DNA of 64,000 bases from Mycolicibacterium diernhoferi (lineage in GTDB: Bacteria; Actinomycetota; Actinomycetes; Mycobacteriales; Mycobacteriaceae): positions 806,001 to 870,000 of the forward strand of contig NZ_CP080332.1 of assembly GCF_019456655.1 (NCBI RefSeq), in the 5' to 3' direction. The position numbers and the translations under genes were made by a program. This document shows, in pieces, positions 38,018 to 47,263 of this stretch. How positions within the stretch are numbered: the first letter of the stretch is position 1; the number at the start of each line of letters is the position of its first letter. The notes beneath the pieces are model-generated. The model was not told the origin of the DNA. It made no database searches and saw only the letters and a list, made by a program, of their open reading frames with translations.

Positions 38018-39405
38018 CGGCACCGGAAAGTGCTCAGTGGCAGCGTCTTTCACCTCGCATGTTGTTGGTGCACCCGGTCCATGAGGTGCTCAACCAGCTT
38101 CCGTTGCTGATCGGGGCGATCGTGGTCGGGTCGGCCACCCAGAATCCGGTGTGGTCGTTGGTCGGGGTGGGGCTCATCGTGGTGCTGGGTCTGACCCGGT
38201 GGTTCACCACGAGCTACCGGATCGACGATCAGGATGTCGTGCTGCGCACCGGTCTGCTGCAACGCAACGAACTCTCGGTGCCGCGCAACCGGATCCGTTC
38301 GGTGCAGACCGAGGCGCGGGTGCTGCACCGGTTGCTGGGGCTGACCGTGCTGCGGGTCAGCACCGGGCAGGCCAAGGGCGACAACGCCTTCGAGCTGGAC
38401 GCCGTGGAGGCCGGTCAGGTGGCGGTGCTGCGGGGGCTGCTGTTGGGCGAGGACGCGCAGGCCGCCCCGACGGGGCAGGTGCTGGCCTCGTGGAAACCGT
38501 CCTGGCTGCGGTACAGCCCGCTGAGCTGGTCGGGGCTGGTGAGCATCGGCGCGGTGCTGGGGGTGGCGTATCAGGCCGGGTTCGGTGACGCACTGAGCCG
38601 ATGGTTGGCGGGCCGGCTCAGCCCGGCGGTCGTGTTGGCCATCGTGGCGACGGCCGCGGTGCTGATCGCGGTCGGGCAGTCCCTGCTGACCTACGGGAAC
38701 CTGGTGTTGACCCGGCGACCCGACACGCTCAACCTGGTGCACGGGCTGCTGCGGGTGCGGGAACGCACCTTCGATCTGGACCGGCTGCGCGGCGGCAGCC
38801 TGCGGGAGCCACTGCTGGTGCGGGCCATGGGCGGGGCGCGTCTGGATGCCGTGATGACCGGGGTGGCGGGGGTGGGGGAGTCGTCGTTGTTGCTTCCGCC
38901 GTGCCCGGCCGGTACGGCGCGGGGCGTGCTGGCGGATCTGGTGGGGGACCGGGAGGTGGTCACCGGCGCGCTGGTGGCGCACGGGCCCGCGGCCGTGCGG
39001 CGGCGATGGGTCCGGGCGCTGGCGCTGCCGGTCGCCGCCGCCGTCGTGGCGGCGGTGGTCGGGGTGCCGGGCTGGGCCTGGGTGGTGTGGGGTGTGCTGC
39101 TGGTCGGGTCGGTGGGCCTGGCGGTCGACCGGGTGCGGGCCCTGGGGCACCGGGTGGATGCGCAGTGGCTGGTGACGAGGGCCGGCAGCGTCGAACGACG
39201 CCGGGATTGCGTGCAGACCGCGGGCATCATCGGGTGGACGGTGCGGCAGACCTTCTTTCAGCGCCGGGCGGGCGTGGCGACCGTGGTGGCGGCCACCGCG
39301 GCGGGCACCAAACGGTACGTGCTGATCGACGTGCAGGCCGAGTTGGCATGGACGGTGGCGGCGACAGCGTCACCGTGGGTCGCCGACAGTCGGTGGTGCG
39401 CATAG
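38014..39405 (+). CDS. Large PH-domain membrane protein, YdbT-like
   Basis: 463 residues, several helices. It contains bPH_2-type units: TTSYRIDDQDVVLRTGLLQRNELSVPRNRIRSVQTEARVLHRLLGLTVL, a second LVLTRRPDTLNLVHGLLRVRERTFDLDRLRG, and a third degenerate one QWLVTRAGSVERRRDCVQTAGIIG. This is the partner normally encoded next to YdbS-like genes. Both are thought to sit in the cytoplasmic membrane; the Bacillus homologues affect resistance to certain bacteriocins. Starts in a four-base overlap with the YdbS gene. Confidence 0.83.
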   Translation: MTAPESAQWQRLSPRMLLVHPVHEVLNQLPLLIGAIVVGSATQNPVWSLVGVGLIVVLGLTRWFTTSYRIDDQDVVLRTGLLQRNELSVPRNRIRSVQTEARVLHRLLGLTVLRVSTGQAKGDNAFELDAVEAGQVAVLRGLLLGEDAQAAPTGQVLASWKPSWLRYSPLSWSGLVSIGAVLGVAYQAGFGDALSRWLAGRLSPAVVLAIVATAAVLIAVGQSLLTYGNLVLTRRPDTLNLVHGLLRVRERTFDLDRLRGGSLREPLLVRAMGGARLDAVMTGVAGVGESSLLLPPCPAGTARGVLADLVGDREVVTGALVAHGPAAVRRRWVRALALPVAAAVVAAVVGVPGWAWVVWGVLLVGSVGLAVDRVRALGHRVDAQWLVTRAGSVERRRDCVQTAGIIGWTVRQTFFQRRAGVATVVAATAAGTKRYVLIDVQAELAWTVAATASPWVADSRWCA

Positions 39406-39414
39406 TCTCGCTGC

Positions 39415-40230
39415 ATGGCAATCGGTGGAGTGCTCTTCGATATCGATGGGGTCCTGGTGACCTCGTGGCAGCCGATCGAGGGCGCCGCCCGGACACTGCA
39501 AATCCTGGCGGACAACCAGATTGCCCGGTCCTACCTGACCAATACCACCACCCGGACAAGGACCCAGATCGCCGATCTGCTGACCAAGGCGGGCATGACG
39601 GTCAGTCCCGAGGAGGTGGTCACCGCGGCCGCGCTGACCGCCGACTATGTGCGCGACCGGTATCCGGGGGCGCGGTGTTTCCTGGTCAACAGCGGGCAGA
39701 TCGCCGAGGACATGGCGGGTGTGGACATCGTCTACTCACAGGACTTCTCCGGGCCGGCCGCCCCGGAGACCCCTGATGTGGTGCTGCTCGGCGGCGCCGG
39801 ACCCGAATACAACCACCTGACCCTGTCCTGGGTGTACGACTGGATGGCGCAGGGGGTCCCGGTGGTGGCCATGCATCGCAGCACCGCGTGGACCACCCGC
39901 GACGGTCTGCGGGTGGACACCGGCATGTACCTGATCGGCATGGAGGAGACCTCCGGGCGCAAGGCCACCGCGGTCGGCAAGCCCGCACCCGAGGGCTTCC
40001 TGTCGGCGGCCAACCTGATCGGGGTGAACGCCGACGAGATGTACATCGTCGGCGACGACCTCAACAACGATGTGCTGGCCGGCCAGGTGGTCGGCATGAC
40101 GGGTGTGCTGGTGCGCACCGGCAAGTTCCGTCAGGCCACGTTGGACCGTTGGGCCGCAGACGAATTCGCGATGCAGCCCAACCACGTCATCGATTCGGTG
40201 GCCGATCTGCCGGAGCTGCTGGGCCTCTAG
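39415..40230 (+). CDS. HAD-superfamily phosphatase, subfamily IIA
   Basis: 271 residues. The nucleophile motif FDIDGVL has Asp9 and Asp11. A cap of the IIA (NagD-like) type follows. GKPAPEGFL holds the conserved Lys, and IVGDDLNNDVLAGQ the acidic metal ligands. LTNTTTRTRTQI matches motif II. It resembles phospholysine/phosphohistidine or pyridoxal phosphatases (LHPP-like). The 3' end shares CTAG with the convergent helicase gene, both ending in TAG. Confidence 0.88.
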   Translation: MAIGGVLFDIDGVLVTSWQPIEGAARTLQILADNQIARSYLTNTTTRTRTQIADLLTKAGMTVSPEEVVTAAALTADYVRDRYPGARCFLVNSGQIAEDMAGVDIVYSQDFSGPAAPETPDVVLLGGAGPEYNHLTLSWVYDWMAQGVPVVAMHRSTAWTTRDGLRVDTGMYLIGMEETSGRKATAVGKPAPEGFLSAANLIGVNADEMYIVGDDLNNDVLAGQVVGMTGVLVRTGKFRQATLDRWAADEFAMQPNHVIDSVADLPELLGL

Positions 40231-41939
40231 CGCTGCGACGAGCTCAGGCTGCGCACCGCGTCGATGCGGGCCTTGATCTGCTCGCCGGTGGCCGCAGCCA
40301 ACGGCGGGCCACCACAGATCTGACGCAGCTCGTTGTGGATCTGCCCGTGCGTCTTACCGGTGCGATGGTGCGCGATCGACACCAGAGTGTTCAGCTCGCG
40401 GCGGAGTTCCTGCAACTGGCCGTGCGTGGTCCGCGGCGCCGGCGGCCCGCCGGCGGCTGCCGCGGCGGTGCGCTTCTGCAGCTGCTCGTCCTGGCGTCGG
40501 CTCAGCAGATCGCGCATCTGGCTGGCGTCCAGCAGACCGGGGATGCCGAGATAGTCGGCCTCCTCCTCGCTGCCCGCCGCGGCCGCGGTGCCGAAGGAGG
40601 ATCCGTCGAAGATCACCTGATCGAGTTCGGCGTCGGCGCCGAGAGACTCGAAACCGCGGTCCTGGTCGGTCTTTTCGTCCTTGGTCTTGTTCGCGTCGGC
40701 GATCAGCTCGTCATCGAGTCCGTCGGATTCGCGGTGCGGCTTGCCCAGCACGTGATTGCGCTGCGCTTCCAGCTCACTGGCCAGCTGCAGCAGGTTGGGC
40801 ACCGACGGCAGGAAGACGCTGGCCGTCTCACCGGGGCGACGGCTACGCACGAAGCGGCCGATCGCCTGGGCGAAGAACAGCGGCGTCGACGCGCTGGTGG
40901 CGTACACGCCGACGGCCAGCCGGGGCACGTCGACGCCCTCGGAGACCATGCGCACCGCGACCAGCCACGGCGTCGAGGACTCGGAGAACTCCGAGATGCG
41001 GTTGGACGCGGTCGGATCATCGGAGAGCACCACGGTCGGGGCCTCGCCGGTGAGTGTGGTCAGCAGCTTGGCGTACGCGCGGGCGGTCGTCTGGTCGGAG
41101 GCGATGATCATGCCGCCGGCGTCGGGCACATGCGCGCGCTTCTGCATCAACCGCTTGTGCGCGGCCGCGATGACCGCGGGCATCCACTGGCCTTCGGGGT
41201 TCAGGGCGGTACGCCAGGCCCGGGCGGTCTGCTCGGCGGTGAGCGGCTCGCCGAGCCGCGCCGCGTGTTCCTCACCGGCGCTGTCACGCCACCGGGCCTC
41301 GCCCGAGTAGGCCATGAACACGACGGGACGCACCACGCCGTCGGCCAGTGCGTCGGAGTAGCCGTAGACGTGATCCGCCTTGGAGCGCTGGTAGCCCGCG
41401 GCGTCGGTCTCATAGGTGACGAACGGGATGGGGCTGTCGTCACTGCGGAACGGGGTACCGGTCAGGCAGAGGCGCCGGGTGGCGTCGCTGTAGGCCTCGC
41501 GGATCGCGTCACCCCACGACTTGGCGTCACCGCCGTGGTGGATCTCGTCGAAGATGACCAGCGTCTTGTGGTTCTCGGTGCGGACCCGGTGCCGGGTCGG
41601 GTGGCTGGCCACCTGGGCGTAGGTGACGACGATGCCGTGGTAATCGCCGGAGGTGTGCCCGGCCGAGTTGCTGAACTTGGGGTCCAGCGCCATGTGGAAC
41701 CGGGTGGCCGCCTGGGCCCACTGGATCTTGAGGTGCTCGGTGGGCACCACCACCACGACCTGCTGCACGGTGCCGTCGGCCAGCAACTCACTGGCGATGC
41801 GCAGCGCGAAGGTGGTCTTGCCGGCGCCCGGGGTCGCCACGGCCAGGAAGTCTTTGGGTTTGGCGGCGAGGTATTTGACCAACGCTCGACGCTGCCAGCT
41901 CCGCAAATTCTGGGCGCTGGGCGCTGTGTATGCCCGCAC
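40227..41939 (-). CDS. Superfamily 2 DNA/RNA helicase (DEAD/DEAH-like, type III restriction-like)
   Basis: 570 residues from a GTG. Helicase motifs in order: Q-type start LRSWQRRAL, Walker A ATPGAGKTT (about 35-43), VVVVPTEHLKIQW (Ia), IFDEIHHGG (II), LTGTPFRSD (III), WLVAVRMVSEGVDVP (V) and FAQAIGRFVRSRRPGET (VI). The last 170 residues are acidic then basic, with a Gln/Ala-rich linker and a short HGQIHNELRQICGG domain. No nuclease or methyltransferase is beside it, so it is not a complete restriction system. Role unknown, perhaps DNA repair or RNA processing. Confidence 0.87.
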   Translation of the reverse strand: MRAYTAPSAQNLRSWQRRALVKYLAAKPKDFLAVATPGAGKTTFALRIASELLADGTVQQVVVVVPTEHLKIQWAQAATRFHMALDPKFSNSAGHTSGDYHGIVVTYAQVASHPTRHRVRTENHKTLVIFDEIHHGGDAKSWGDAIREAYSDATRRLCLTGTPFRSDDSPIPFVTYETDAAGYQRSKADHVYGYSDALADGVVRPVVFMAYSGEARWRDSAGEEHAARLGEPLTAEQTARAWRTALNPEGQWMPAVIAAAHKRLMQKRAHVPDAGGMIIASDQTTARAYAKLLTTLTGEAPTVVLSDDPTASNRISEFSESSTPWLVAVRMVSEGVDVPRLAVGVYATSASTPLFFAQAIGRFVRSRRPGETASVFLPSVPNLLQLASELEAQRNHVLGKPHRESDGLDDELIADANKTKDEKTDQDRGFESLGADAELDQVIFDGSSFGTAAAAGSEEEADYLGIPGLLDASQMRDLLSRRQDEQLQKRTAAAAAGGPPAPRTTHGQLQELRRELNTLVSIAHHRTGKTHGQIHNELRQICGGPPLAAATGEQIKARIDAVRSLSSSQR

Positions 41940-42080
41940 CCGGAACTCCTATCTGGTCGAAGGGCAGTCTAAGGCAAGGGGTTCCGGGATCGCATATCGC
42001 CAGGAGAGACCGCGCGTCCTTTCGCGTCACGCAGATCGAAACCCTCGACCCCGCGGGCGGTCCGGCGCAACATCACAGAG

Positions 42081-42920
42081 ATGGTCACCGAGGTGAGCGT
42101 GCCGCTGCGTGCTGCCGCGGACACTGCCGCTCCGGCCGCCCGTCGGTCGCGGCCGTGGTACCGCCGGCCGGGCTTCCTGCGTTCCATCGCCCCCGTCGTC
42201 CTGCTCGTCGGCTGGCAACTGGCCAGCCAGACCGGGCTGCTGTCGGAGAAGGTGCTGCCGGGGCCGACGGTCGTCTTCGAGGCGGGGCTGGGCGTCTACC
42301 GGTCCGGGGCGCTCGCCGACGCCCTGCTGGTGTCCGGGCAGCGAGCGCTCATCGGCTTCGCGTTCGGCGCCGTCATCGGGATCGGCTTCGGCATCCTGGC
42401 GGGCCTGAGCAGGGTGGGCGAGTACACCGTCGACCCGCCGCTGCAGATGCTGCGCACCATCCCGCTGTTCGGGCTCATCCCGCTGTTCATCATCTGGTTC
42501 GGTATCGGCGAGGAGCCGAAGGTCTACCTGATCGCGCTGGGGGTGGTGTTCCCGCTGTATCTGAACACCTTCGCGGCCATCCGCCAGCTGGATCCCAAAT
42601 TGGTGGAACTCGGTGAGGTGCTCGGGCTCAGCCGTGGTGAGCGGATGCGCCACCTGATCATCCCGGGCGCGCTGCCGCAGATCCTGGTCGGCATGCGGCA
42701 GAGCCTGGGCATCGCCTGGCTGTCGCTCATCGTGGCCGAACAGATCAACGCCAATGCCGGCCTGGGCTACATCGTCAACAATGCCCGCGAGTTCCTGCGG
42801 ACCGACATCGTGATCTTCGGTCTGCTGGTCTACGGACTGCTCGGTCTGGTGACCGACGCGATGGTGCGCTGGCTGGAGCGGTGGGCGCTGCGCTGGCGGC
42901 CCGGGCCGGTGACCCGATGA
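42081..42920 (+). CDS. ABC transporter permease, NitT/TauT/SsuC family
   Basis: 279 residues, six to seven helices. The cytoplasmic loop LVELGEVLGLSRGERMRHLIIPGALPQILVGMRQSLGIAW carries the EAA-type motif contacting the ATPase (G-x9-I/V-x-L-P), and IVAEQINANAGLGYIV is typical of sulfonate/taurine permeases. It starts the plus-strand operon permease-ATPase-binding protein, 141 bases from the divergent helicase gene. Confidence 0.88.
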   Translation: MVTEVSVPLRAAADTAAPAARRSRPWYRRPGFLRSIAPVVLLVGWQLASQTGLLSEKVLPGPTVVFEAGLGVYRSGALADALLVSGQRALIGFAFGAVIGIGFGILAGLSRVGEYTVDPPLQMLRTIPLFGLIPLFIIWFGIGEEPKVYLIALGVVFPLYLNTFAAIRQLDPKLVELGEVLGLSRGERMRHLIIPGALPQILVGMRQSLGIAWLSLIVAEQINANAGLGYIVNNAREFLRTDIVIFGLLVYGLLGLVTDAMVRWLERWALRWRPGPVTR

Positions 42921-43630
42921 GCGCGGACGTACGCGACCTCGTCAAGCGGTTCGACGGGCGGGTGGTCCTCGACGGCATCGACCTGACCGTGCGGCGCGGT
43001 GAGATCGTGGCCCTGGTGGGGCGCAGCGGATCCGGGAAGTCCACGCTGCTGCGGGTACTCGCCGGACTGTCCGACGACCACACCGGCGAGGTGACGGTGG
43101 ACGGCACACCGACCGTGGTGTTCCAGGAACCGCGGCTGATCCCGTGGCTGACGGTCACCCGCAACGTGGAACTCGGGGATCCGCAGCGCCGGAAACGATC
43201 GGCCACCGCCGGCGCCCGCCGGGTGCTCGGCGAGGTGGGCCTTCAGCACCGGCTCGACGCCTGGCCGTTGACCCTGTCCGGCGGCGAGGCCCAGCGCGCC
43301 GCACTGGCCCGGGCGCTGGTGGCCGAGCCGACACTGCTGCTGCTGGACGAGCCCTTCGGCGCGCTCGACGCACTGACCCGGCTGTCCATGCACGACCTGT
43401 TGTTGCGGCTGTTCGTCGAGCACGGATTCGGTGTCCTGCTGGTCACCCATGACGTCGCCGAGGCGGTCGTCCTCGCCGATCGGGTGCTGGTGCTCGAGGA
43501 CGGCCGCATCGCGCACCGGGTGGACATCGACCTGCCCCGCCCGCGCGGCCACGCCTCACCGGACGCGGCCGTCTACACCACCCGGCTGCTGGAACTGCTC
43601 GGCGTGACCGACCGTCAACCCCAACCATGA
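42917..43630 (+). CDS. ABC transporter ATPase, SsuB/TauB family
   Basis: 237 residues. Walker A GRSGSGKST, Q-loop VVFQEPRLIPW, signature LSGGEAQRAALARAL, Walker B TLLLLDEPFGALDALTR and H-loop VTHDVAEAV are all present. It starts in a four-base overlap with the permease (ATGA) and ends in one with the binding protein, making it a coupled unit. It powers import of a sulfonate-like or similar organic anion (family inference). Confidence 0.9.
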   Translation: MSADVRDLVKRFDGRVVLDGIDLTVRRGEIVALVGRSGSGKSTLLRVLAGLSDDHTGEVTVDGTPTVVFQEPRLIPWLTVTRNVELGDPQRRKRSATAGARRVLGEVGLQHRLDAWPLTLSGGEAQRAALARALVAEPTLLLLDEPFGALDALTRLSMHDLLLRLFVEHGFGVLLVTHDVAEAVVLADRVLVLEDGRIAHRVDIDLPRPRGHASPDAAVYTTRLLELLGVTDRQPQP

Positions 43631-44613
43631 GGACGCCCATGAAGATGAAATCGCGCAGTCTCGCCCTGGTGGCCGTCGCCTCGCTGGTGCTGTCGGCCTG
43701 CGGTGGCGGTGGCGACGCCGCGCCGGAGGCGTCCGGGCCGGTGACCCTGAAGGTCGGTGACCAGCGGGCGATCTCCATCGAGGTGCTGATGAAGGCATCG
43801 GGCCAGCTCGACGATGCGCCCTACAAGGTGGAGTTCTCCACCTTCACCGCCGGGCCCCCGCTGGTGGAAGCGGCCAGTGCGGGTGGAATCCACCTCGCCC
43901 AGGTGGGCAACACCCCGGCCGTGTTCGGGGCCGCGGCCGGCGCCCACATCAAGGTGGTCGGGGCGTTGGAGGCCACCGGTAAGGGCGACGCCATCCTGGT
44001 CGCCAAGGACTCCCCGGTGGGTGCCGTGGCGGAGCTGCGGGGCAAGAAGGTCGCGGTGACCAAGGGCAGTTCGGCCAACGCCAACCTGCTGCTGCACCTG
44101 AAGAACGCCGGTCTGGGACTGTCGGACATCGAGCCCGTCTACGTGTCGCCGGGGGACGGCTACGCGGCGCTGACCCGCGGCGAGGTCGCCGCCTGGGCGG
44201 TGTGGGATCCCTACACCGCGATCGCCGAGCAGGAGGTGGGTGCGCGGATCATCGCCGCCGCCGACACCGCCGGCAACGGCTACAACTTCTGGGTCGCCTC
44301 CGGGGATGGGCTCGACGATCCGGGCATCACCGAGGCCATCGCCGATTTCCTGGACCGCTACGCGGTGGCGACCGCGTGGTCGGCGGACAACCTGGATGCC
44401 TGGTCGGCCAGGTACGCCGAACTCACCGAGATCAGCCCCGAGGCGTCGCGGACGACGTGGACCCGCTCGATCAAGCACCCGGTCCCGCTGAGCGCCGACA
44501 TCATCGCCTCCGAGCAGGAGATCGCCGACGCGTTCACCGAGGCCAAGGAGTTCCCCGGTGCAGTGGATTTCGCGGACTTCGTCGACGACCGCTTTCAGGG
44601 TGAGGGCAGTTGA
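43627..44613 (+). CDS. ABC transporter substrate-binding lipoprotein, NitT/SsuA type
   Basis: 328 residues. Signal peptide with lipobox LVLSAC (Cys about residue 25) followed by a Gly-rich linker and a periplasmic-binding fold typical of SsuA/TauA: FTAGPPLVEAASAGGIHLAQVGNTPAVFG, ELRGKKVAVTKGSSANANLLLHL and AWAVWDPYTAIAEQE. It captures an organic sulfonate or related ligand outside the membrane. It ends 9 bases before the convergent oxyR stop. Confidence 0.87.
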   Translation: MRTPMKMKSRSLALVAVASLVLSACGGGGDAAPEASGPVTLKVGDQRAISIEVLMKASGQLDDAPYKVEFSTFTAGPPLVEAASAGGIHLAQVGNTPAVFGAAAGAHIKVVGALEATGKGDAILVAKDSPVGAVAELRGKKVAVTKGSSANANLLLHLKNAGLGLSDIEPVYVSPGDGYAALTRGEVAAWAVWDPYTAIAEQEVGARIIAAADTAGNGYNFWVASGDGLDDPGITEAIADFLDRYAVATAWSADNLDAWSARYAELTEISPEASRTTWTRSIKHPVPLSADIIASEQEIADAFTEAKEFPGAVDFADFVDDRFQGEGS

Positions 44614-44622
44614 CCGGGGGGT

Positions 44623-45594
44623 TCACTCGCCCCCGAGGGCCGGTGCCAGTGCCACCGGGACCATGCCCACCACCGATCGGGCCGGCAGCTCGCGGTCGAC
44701 CACGGCGCGGCGGATGATCTGGGCAAAGTCGATGAAGCGCTCGGCGCGCGAGTTGGCAGCGCGCCAGACGAGGCCGATGCGGCGGCCCGGAACGGGATCG
44801 GCGAAGGTCGCGATCCCCAGCGACGCGCCGCGCGTCTCGACGGGTACCGCGGTGGCAGGCAGCAGGGTGGCGCCCATCCCGGCTGCCACCAGCTGTACGA
44901 CGGTGGGCAGTGAGCTGGTCCGTGCGGCGTCGTGGCCGGTGTCGAGGACGTTGGCCAGCGCACAGACCTCCAGCGCCTGGTCGCGCAGGCAGTGTCCCTC
45001 GTCCAGCAGGAGCAGGGGCTGCCGGCGCAGCGCCTCGACCGGTGCGCCGGTGGTGCCGGCGAGCTCGGAGTCTGCGCTGACCGCCAGCACGAAGTCCTCC
45101 TCGTAGACCGGCTGGGCGACCAGGCCCGGCTCGCTGATCGGAAGGGCCAGCAGGGCGACATCGATCTCGTCGCGCCGCAGGGCGTCGAGGAGGCGATGGG
45201 TCTGGTCCTCACGCACGAACAGCTTGAGATCGGGTGTCTCGTCCCGCAGTGCGCCCAGCAGCGTCGGCAGCAGGTACGGGGCGATCGTCGGGATGATGCC
45301 GAGGCGCAGCGCCTCGAACAACCACCCCGTCGGTTCCGCGGCGTCGACGATGGCGTGGACGGCTTCGACCGCGGCCTCGGCGTGCGGCAGCAGGCGCCGG
45401 CCCGCGGGGGTGACCTCGACCCGGCGGGAGCTGCGCTCGATGAGCTGGAGGTCGAGGTTGGTCTCGAGCTTCGACAGCAGCTGGCTCAGCGTCGGCTGGG
45501 AGATCCCCAGCTGGGCCGCGGCCGCCCCGAAGTGCTGCAATCGGCTGACCGCGACGAAGGCGCGCAGTTGCGCGACCGAGGGGGTGCTGGCCAT
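44623..45594 (-). CDS. oxyR: Peroxide-sensing LysR-family regulator OxyR
   Basis: 323 residues. The LysR HTH is at 5-65 (LRAFVAVSRLQHFGAAAAQLGISQPTLSQLLSKLE). The effector domain includes GHCLRDQALEVC with Cys202 and Cys211, nine residues apart, which corresponds to the redox pair Cys199/Cys208 of E. coli OxyR. It therefore looks functional, unlike the decayed oxyR of M. tuberculosis. It lies 28 bases downstream of ahpF on the same strand, in the unit ahpC-ahpF-oxyR, implying autoregulation together with its targets. Confidence 0.93.
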   Translation of the reverse strand: MASTPSVAQLRAFVAVSRLQHFGAAAAQLGISQPTLSQLLSKLETNLDLQLIERSSRRVEVTPAGRRLLPHAEAAVEAVHAIVDAAEPTGWLFEALRLGIIPTIAPYLLPTLLGALRDETPDLKLFVREDQTHRLLDALRRDEIDVALLALPISEPGLVAQPVYEEDFVLAVSADSELAGTTGAPVEALRRQPLLLLDEGHCLRDQALEVCALANVLDTGHDAARTSSLPTVVQLVAAGMGATLLPATAVPVETRGASLGIATFADPVPGRRIGLVWRAANSRAERFIDFAQIIRRAVVDRELPARSVVGMVPVALAPALGGE

Positions 45595-45622
45595 GCCCGA
45601 TGCTAGCGCCGGTGGGCGCTCG

Positions 45623-47194
45623 TCAACCCGCAGTTGGGGCGGACGTGCGGATGAGGTGGTCGAAGGCGCTCAGCGATGCGGTGGCGCCGGCGCCCAGCGA
45701 GATGACGATCTGCTTGAACGGTGTCGTCGTGCAGTCACCGGCCGCGAACACGCCCGACGCCGAGGTGGCGCCGCCGGCGTTCACGATGATCTCGCCGCGT
45801 CCGGTCAGCTCGACCGCCCCCTTGAGCCACTCGGTGTTGGGCAGCAGGCCGATCTGGACGAAGACGCCTTCGAGACCGAGCTCGTGCAACTCGTCGGTGT
45901 CGCGGTCGCGGTAGCGCAGTCCGGTCACCTTGGCGCCGTCGCCGACCACCTCGGTGGTCGCGGCGCTGACGATGACGTCGACGTTGGGCAGGCTGTGCAG
46001 CTTGCGCTGCAGAACCGCGTCGGCGCGCAGGTGGTCGTCGAACTCCAGCAGCGTGACGTGGCCGACCACGCCGGCCAGGTCGATTGCCGCCTCCACACCG
46101 GAGTTGCCGCCGCCGATGACGGCGACGCGCTTGCCCTTGAACAGCGGGCCGTCGCAGTGCGGGCAGAAGGTCACGCCCTTGTTGCGGTACTCCTGCTCGC
46201 CGGGGACGTTCATGTTCCGCCAGCGGGCGCCGGTCGCGAGCACCACGGTGCGCGATGTCAGCGAGGAGCCGTTGCGGAACTTCACCTCGGTCAGGCCGCC
46301 GACCTCGGTGGCGGGCACCAGTTCGGTCGCCTCCTGCGTCGGCATGATGTCGACGTCGTACTCGCGGACGTGCTGCTCGAGGGCGGCCGCCAGCTTGGGG
46401 CCCTCGGTATGCGGCACCGAGATGAAGTTCTCGATCGCCATGGTGTCGAGCACCTGCCCGCCGAACCGCTCGGCGGCCAGGCCGGTACGCAGACCCTTGC
46501 GCGCCGCGTAGATGGCGGCGGTGGCCCCGCCGGGCCCGCCGCCGATGACCAGCACGTCGAACGGGTCCTTGCCGTTCATCTTCTCCGCGTCGCGGGCGGC
46601 GGCGCCGGTGTCGAGCTTGCCGACGATCTGCTCCATGCTCATGCGGCCGGAGTCGAACAGCTCACCGTTGAGGAAGACGGTGGGCACCGCGAGCACCTTG
46701 CGCTGCTCGACCTCGTCCTGGAACAGCGCGCCGTCGATGGTGCTGACGGTGATCCGCGGGTTGAGCACGCTCATCGCGTTGAGCGCCTGGACGACGTCCG
46801 GGCAGTTCTGGCAGGACAGCGAGATGTAGGTCTCGAACTTCAGGTCGCCGTTCAGCGACTTGATGGTCTCGGCCAGCTCATCGGAGACCTTGACCGGATG
46901 GCCGCCCACCTGCAGCAGGGCCAGGACGTACGAGCTGAACTCGTGGCCCATCGGGATGCCGGCGAACTGGACACCGACGTCGGTGCCGACGCGCTCGATG
47001 CGGAACGACGGCCGACGCGGGTCGTCGTCGGCGCGACGGTAGGACACCTTGTCGGACAGCGCCGCGGTCTCGGTGAGGAGCGCGGCCAGCTCGACCGACT
47101 TGGGGCCGTCGTCCAGGGAGGCCACCAGCTCGATCGGCATGGTGACCTTCTCCAGATAGGTCTTCAACTGAGCGGTGGTCGAGGCGTCGAGCAT
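45623..47194 (-). CDS. ahpF: Alkyl hydroperoxide reductase subunit F
   Basis: 523 residues, the expected AhpF length. The N-terminal domain is thioredoxin-like with [10 protein letters not shown] (Cys128 and Cys131). FAD motif [10 protein letters not shown] is at 218-225, NAD(P)H motif [11 protein letters not shown] at about 360-370, and the redox centre CPHC at Cys344 and Cys347. It moves electrons from NADH to AhpC. The N-terminal thioredoxin-like part makes it a true AhpF and not thioredoxin reductase. It follows ahpC by 69 bases, a gap holding a strong hairpin. Confidence 0.95.
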   Translation of the reverse strand: MLDASTTAQLKTYLEKVTMPIELVASLDDGPKSVELAALLTETAALSDKVSYRRADDDPRRPSFRIERVGTDVGVQFAGIPMGHEFSSYVLALLQVGGHPVKVSDELAETIKSLNGDLKFETYISLSCQNCPDVVQALNAMSVLNPRITVSTIDGALFQDEVEQRKVLAVPTVFLNGELFDSGRMSMEQIVGKLDTGAAARDAEKMNGKDPFDVLVIGGGPGGATAAIYAARKGLRTGLAAERFGGQVLDTMAIENFISVPHTEGPKLAAALEQHVREYDVDIMPTQEATELVPATEVGGLTEVKFRNGSSLTSRTVVLATGARWRNMNVPGEQEYRNKGVTFCPHCDGPLFKGKRVAVIGGGNSGVEAAIDLAGVVGHVTLLEFDDHLRADAVLQRKLHSLPNVDVIVSAATTEVVGDGAKVTGLRYRDRDTDELHELGLEGVFVQIGLLPNTEWLKGAVELTGRGEIIVNAGGATSASGVFAAGDCTTTPFKQIVISLGAGATASLSAFDHLIRTSAPTAG

Positions 47195-47221
47195 GGTGGT
47201 GGGTCTCCGGGGGGTGGTGGC

Positions 47222-47245
47222 GGGGTCCGGCCTCAGCCGGACCCC
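47222..47245 (-). terminator. Intercistronic hairpin between ahpC and ahpF
   Basis: A perfect 10-bp stem GGGGTCCGGC / GCCGGACCCC with a four-base loop lies 19 bases after the ahpC stop and 28 before the ahpF ATG. There is no T-run. It could be a leaky terminator or an RNA processing or stability element that gives more AhpC than AhpF, as known in other ahpCF operons. Confidence 0.6.
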
Positions 47246-47263
47246 ACCAGGCTGGTCAGGGGG

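Noticed and set aside
41940..42080. Riboswitch before the ABC importer
   Set aside because: The 141-base gap shows no conserved aptamer core; only the divergent start region is visible.
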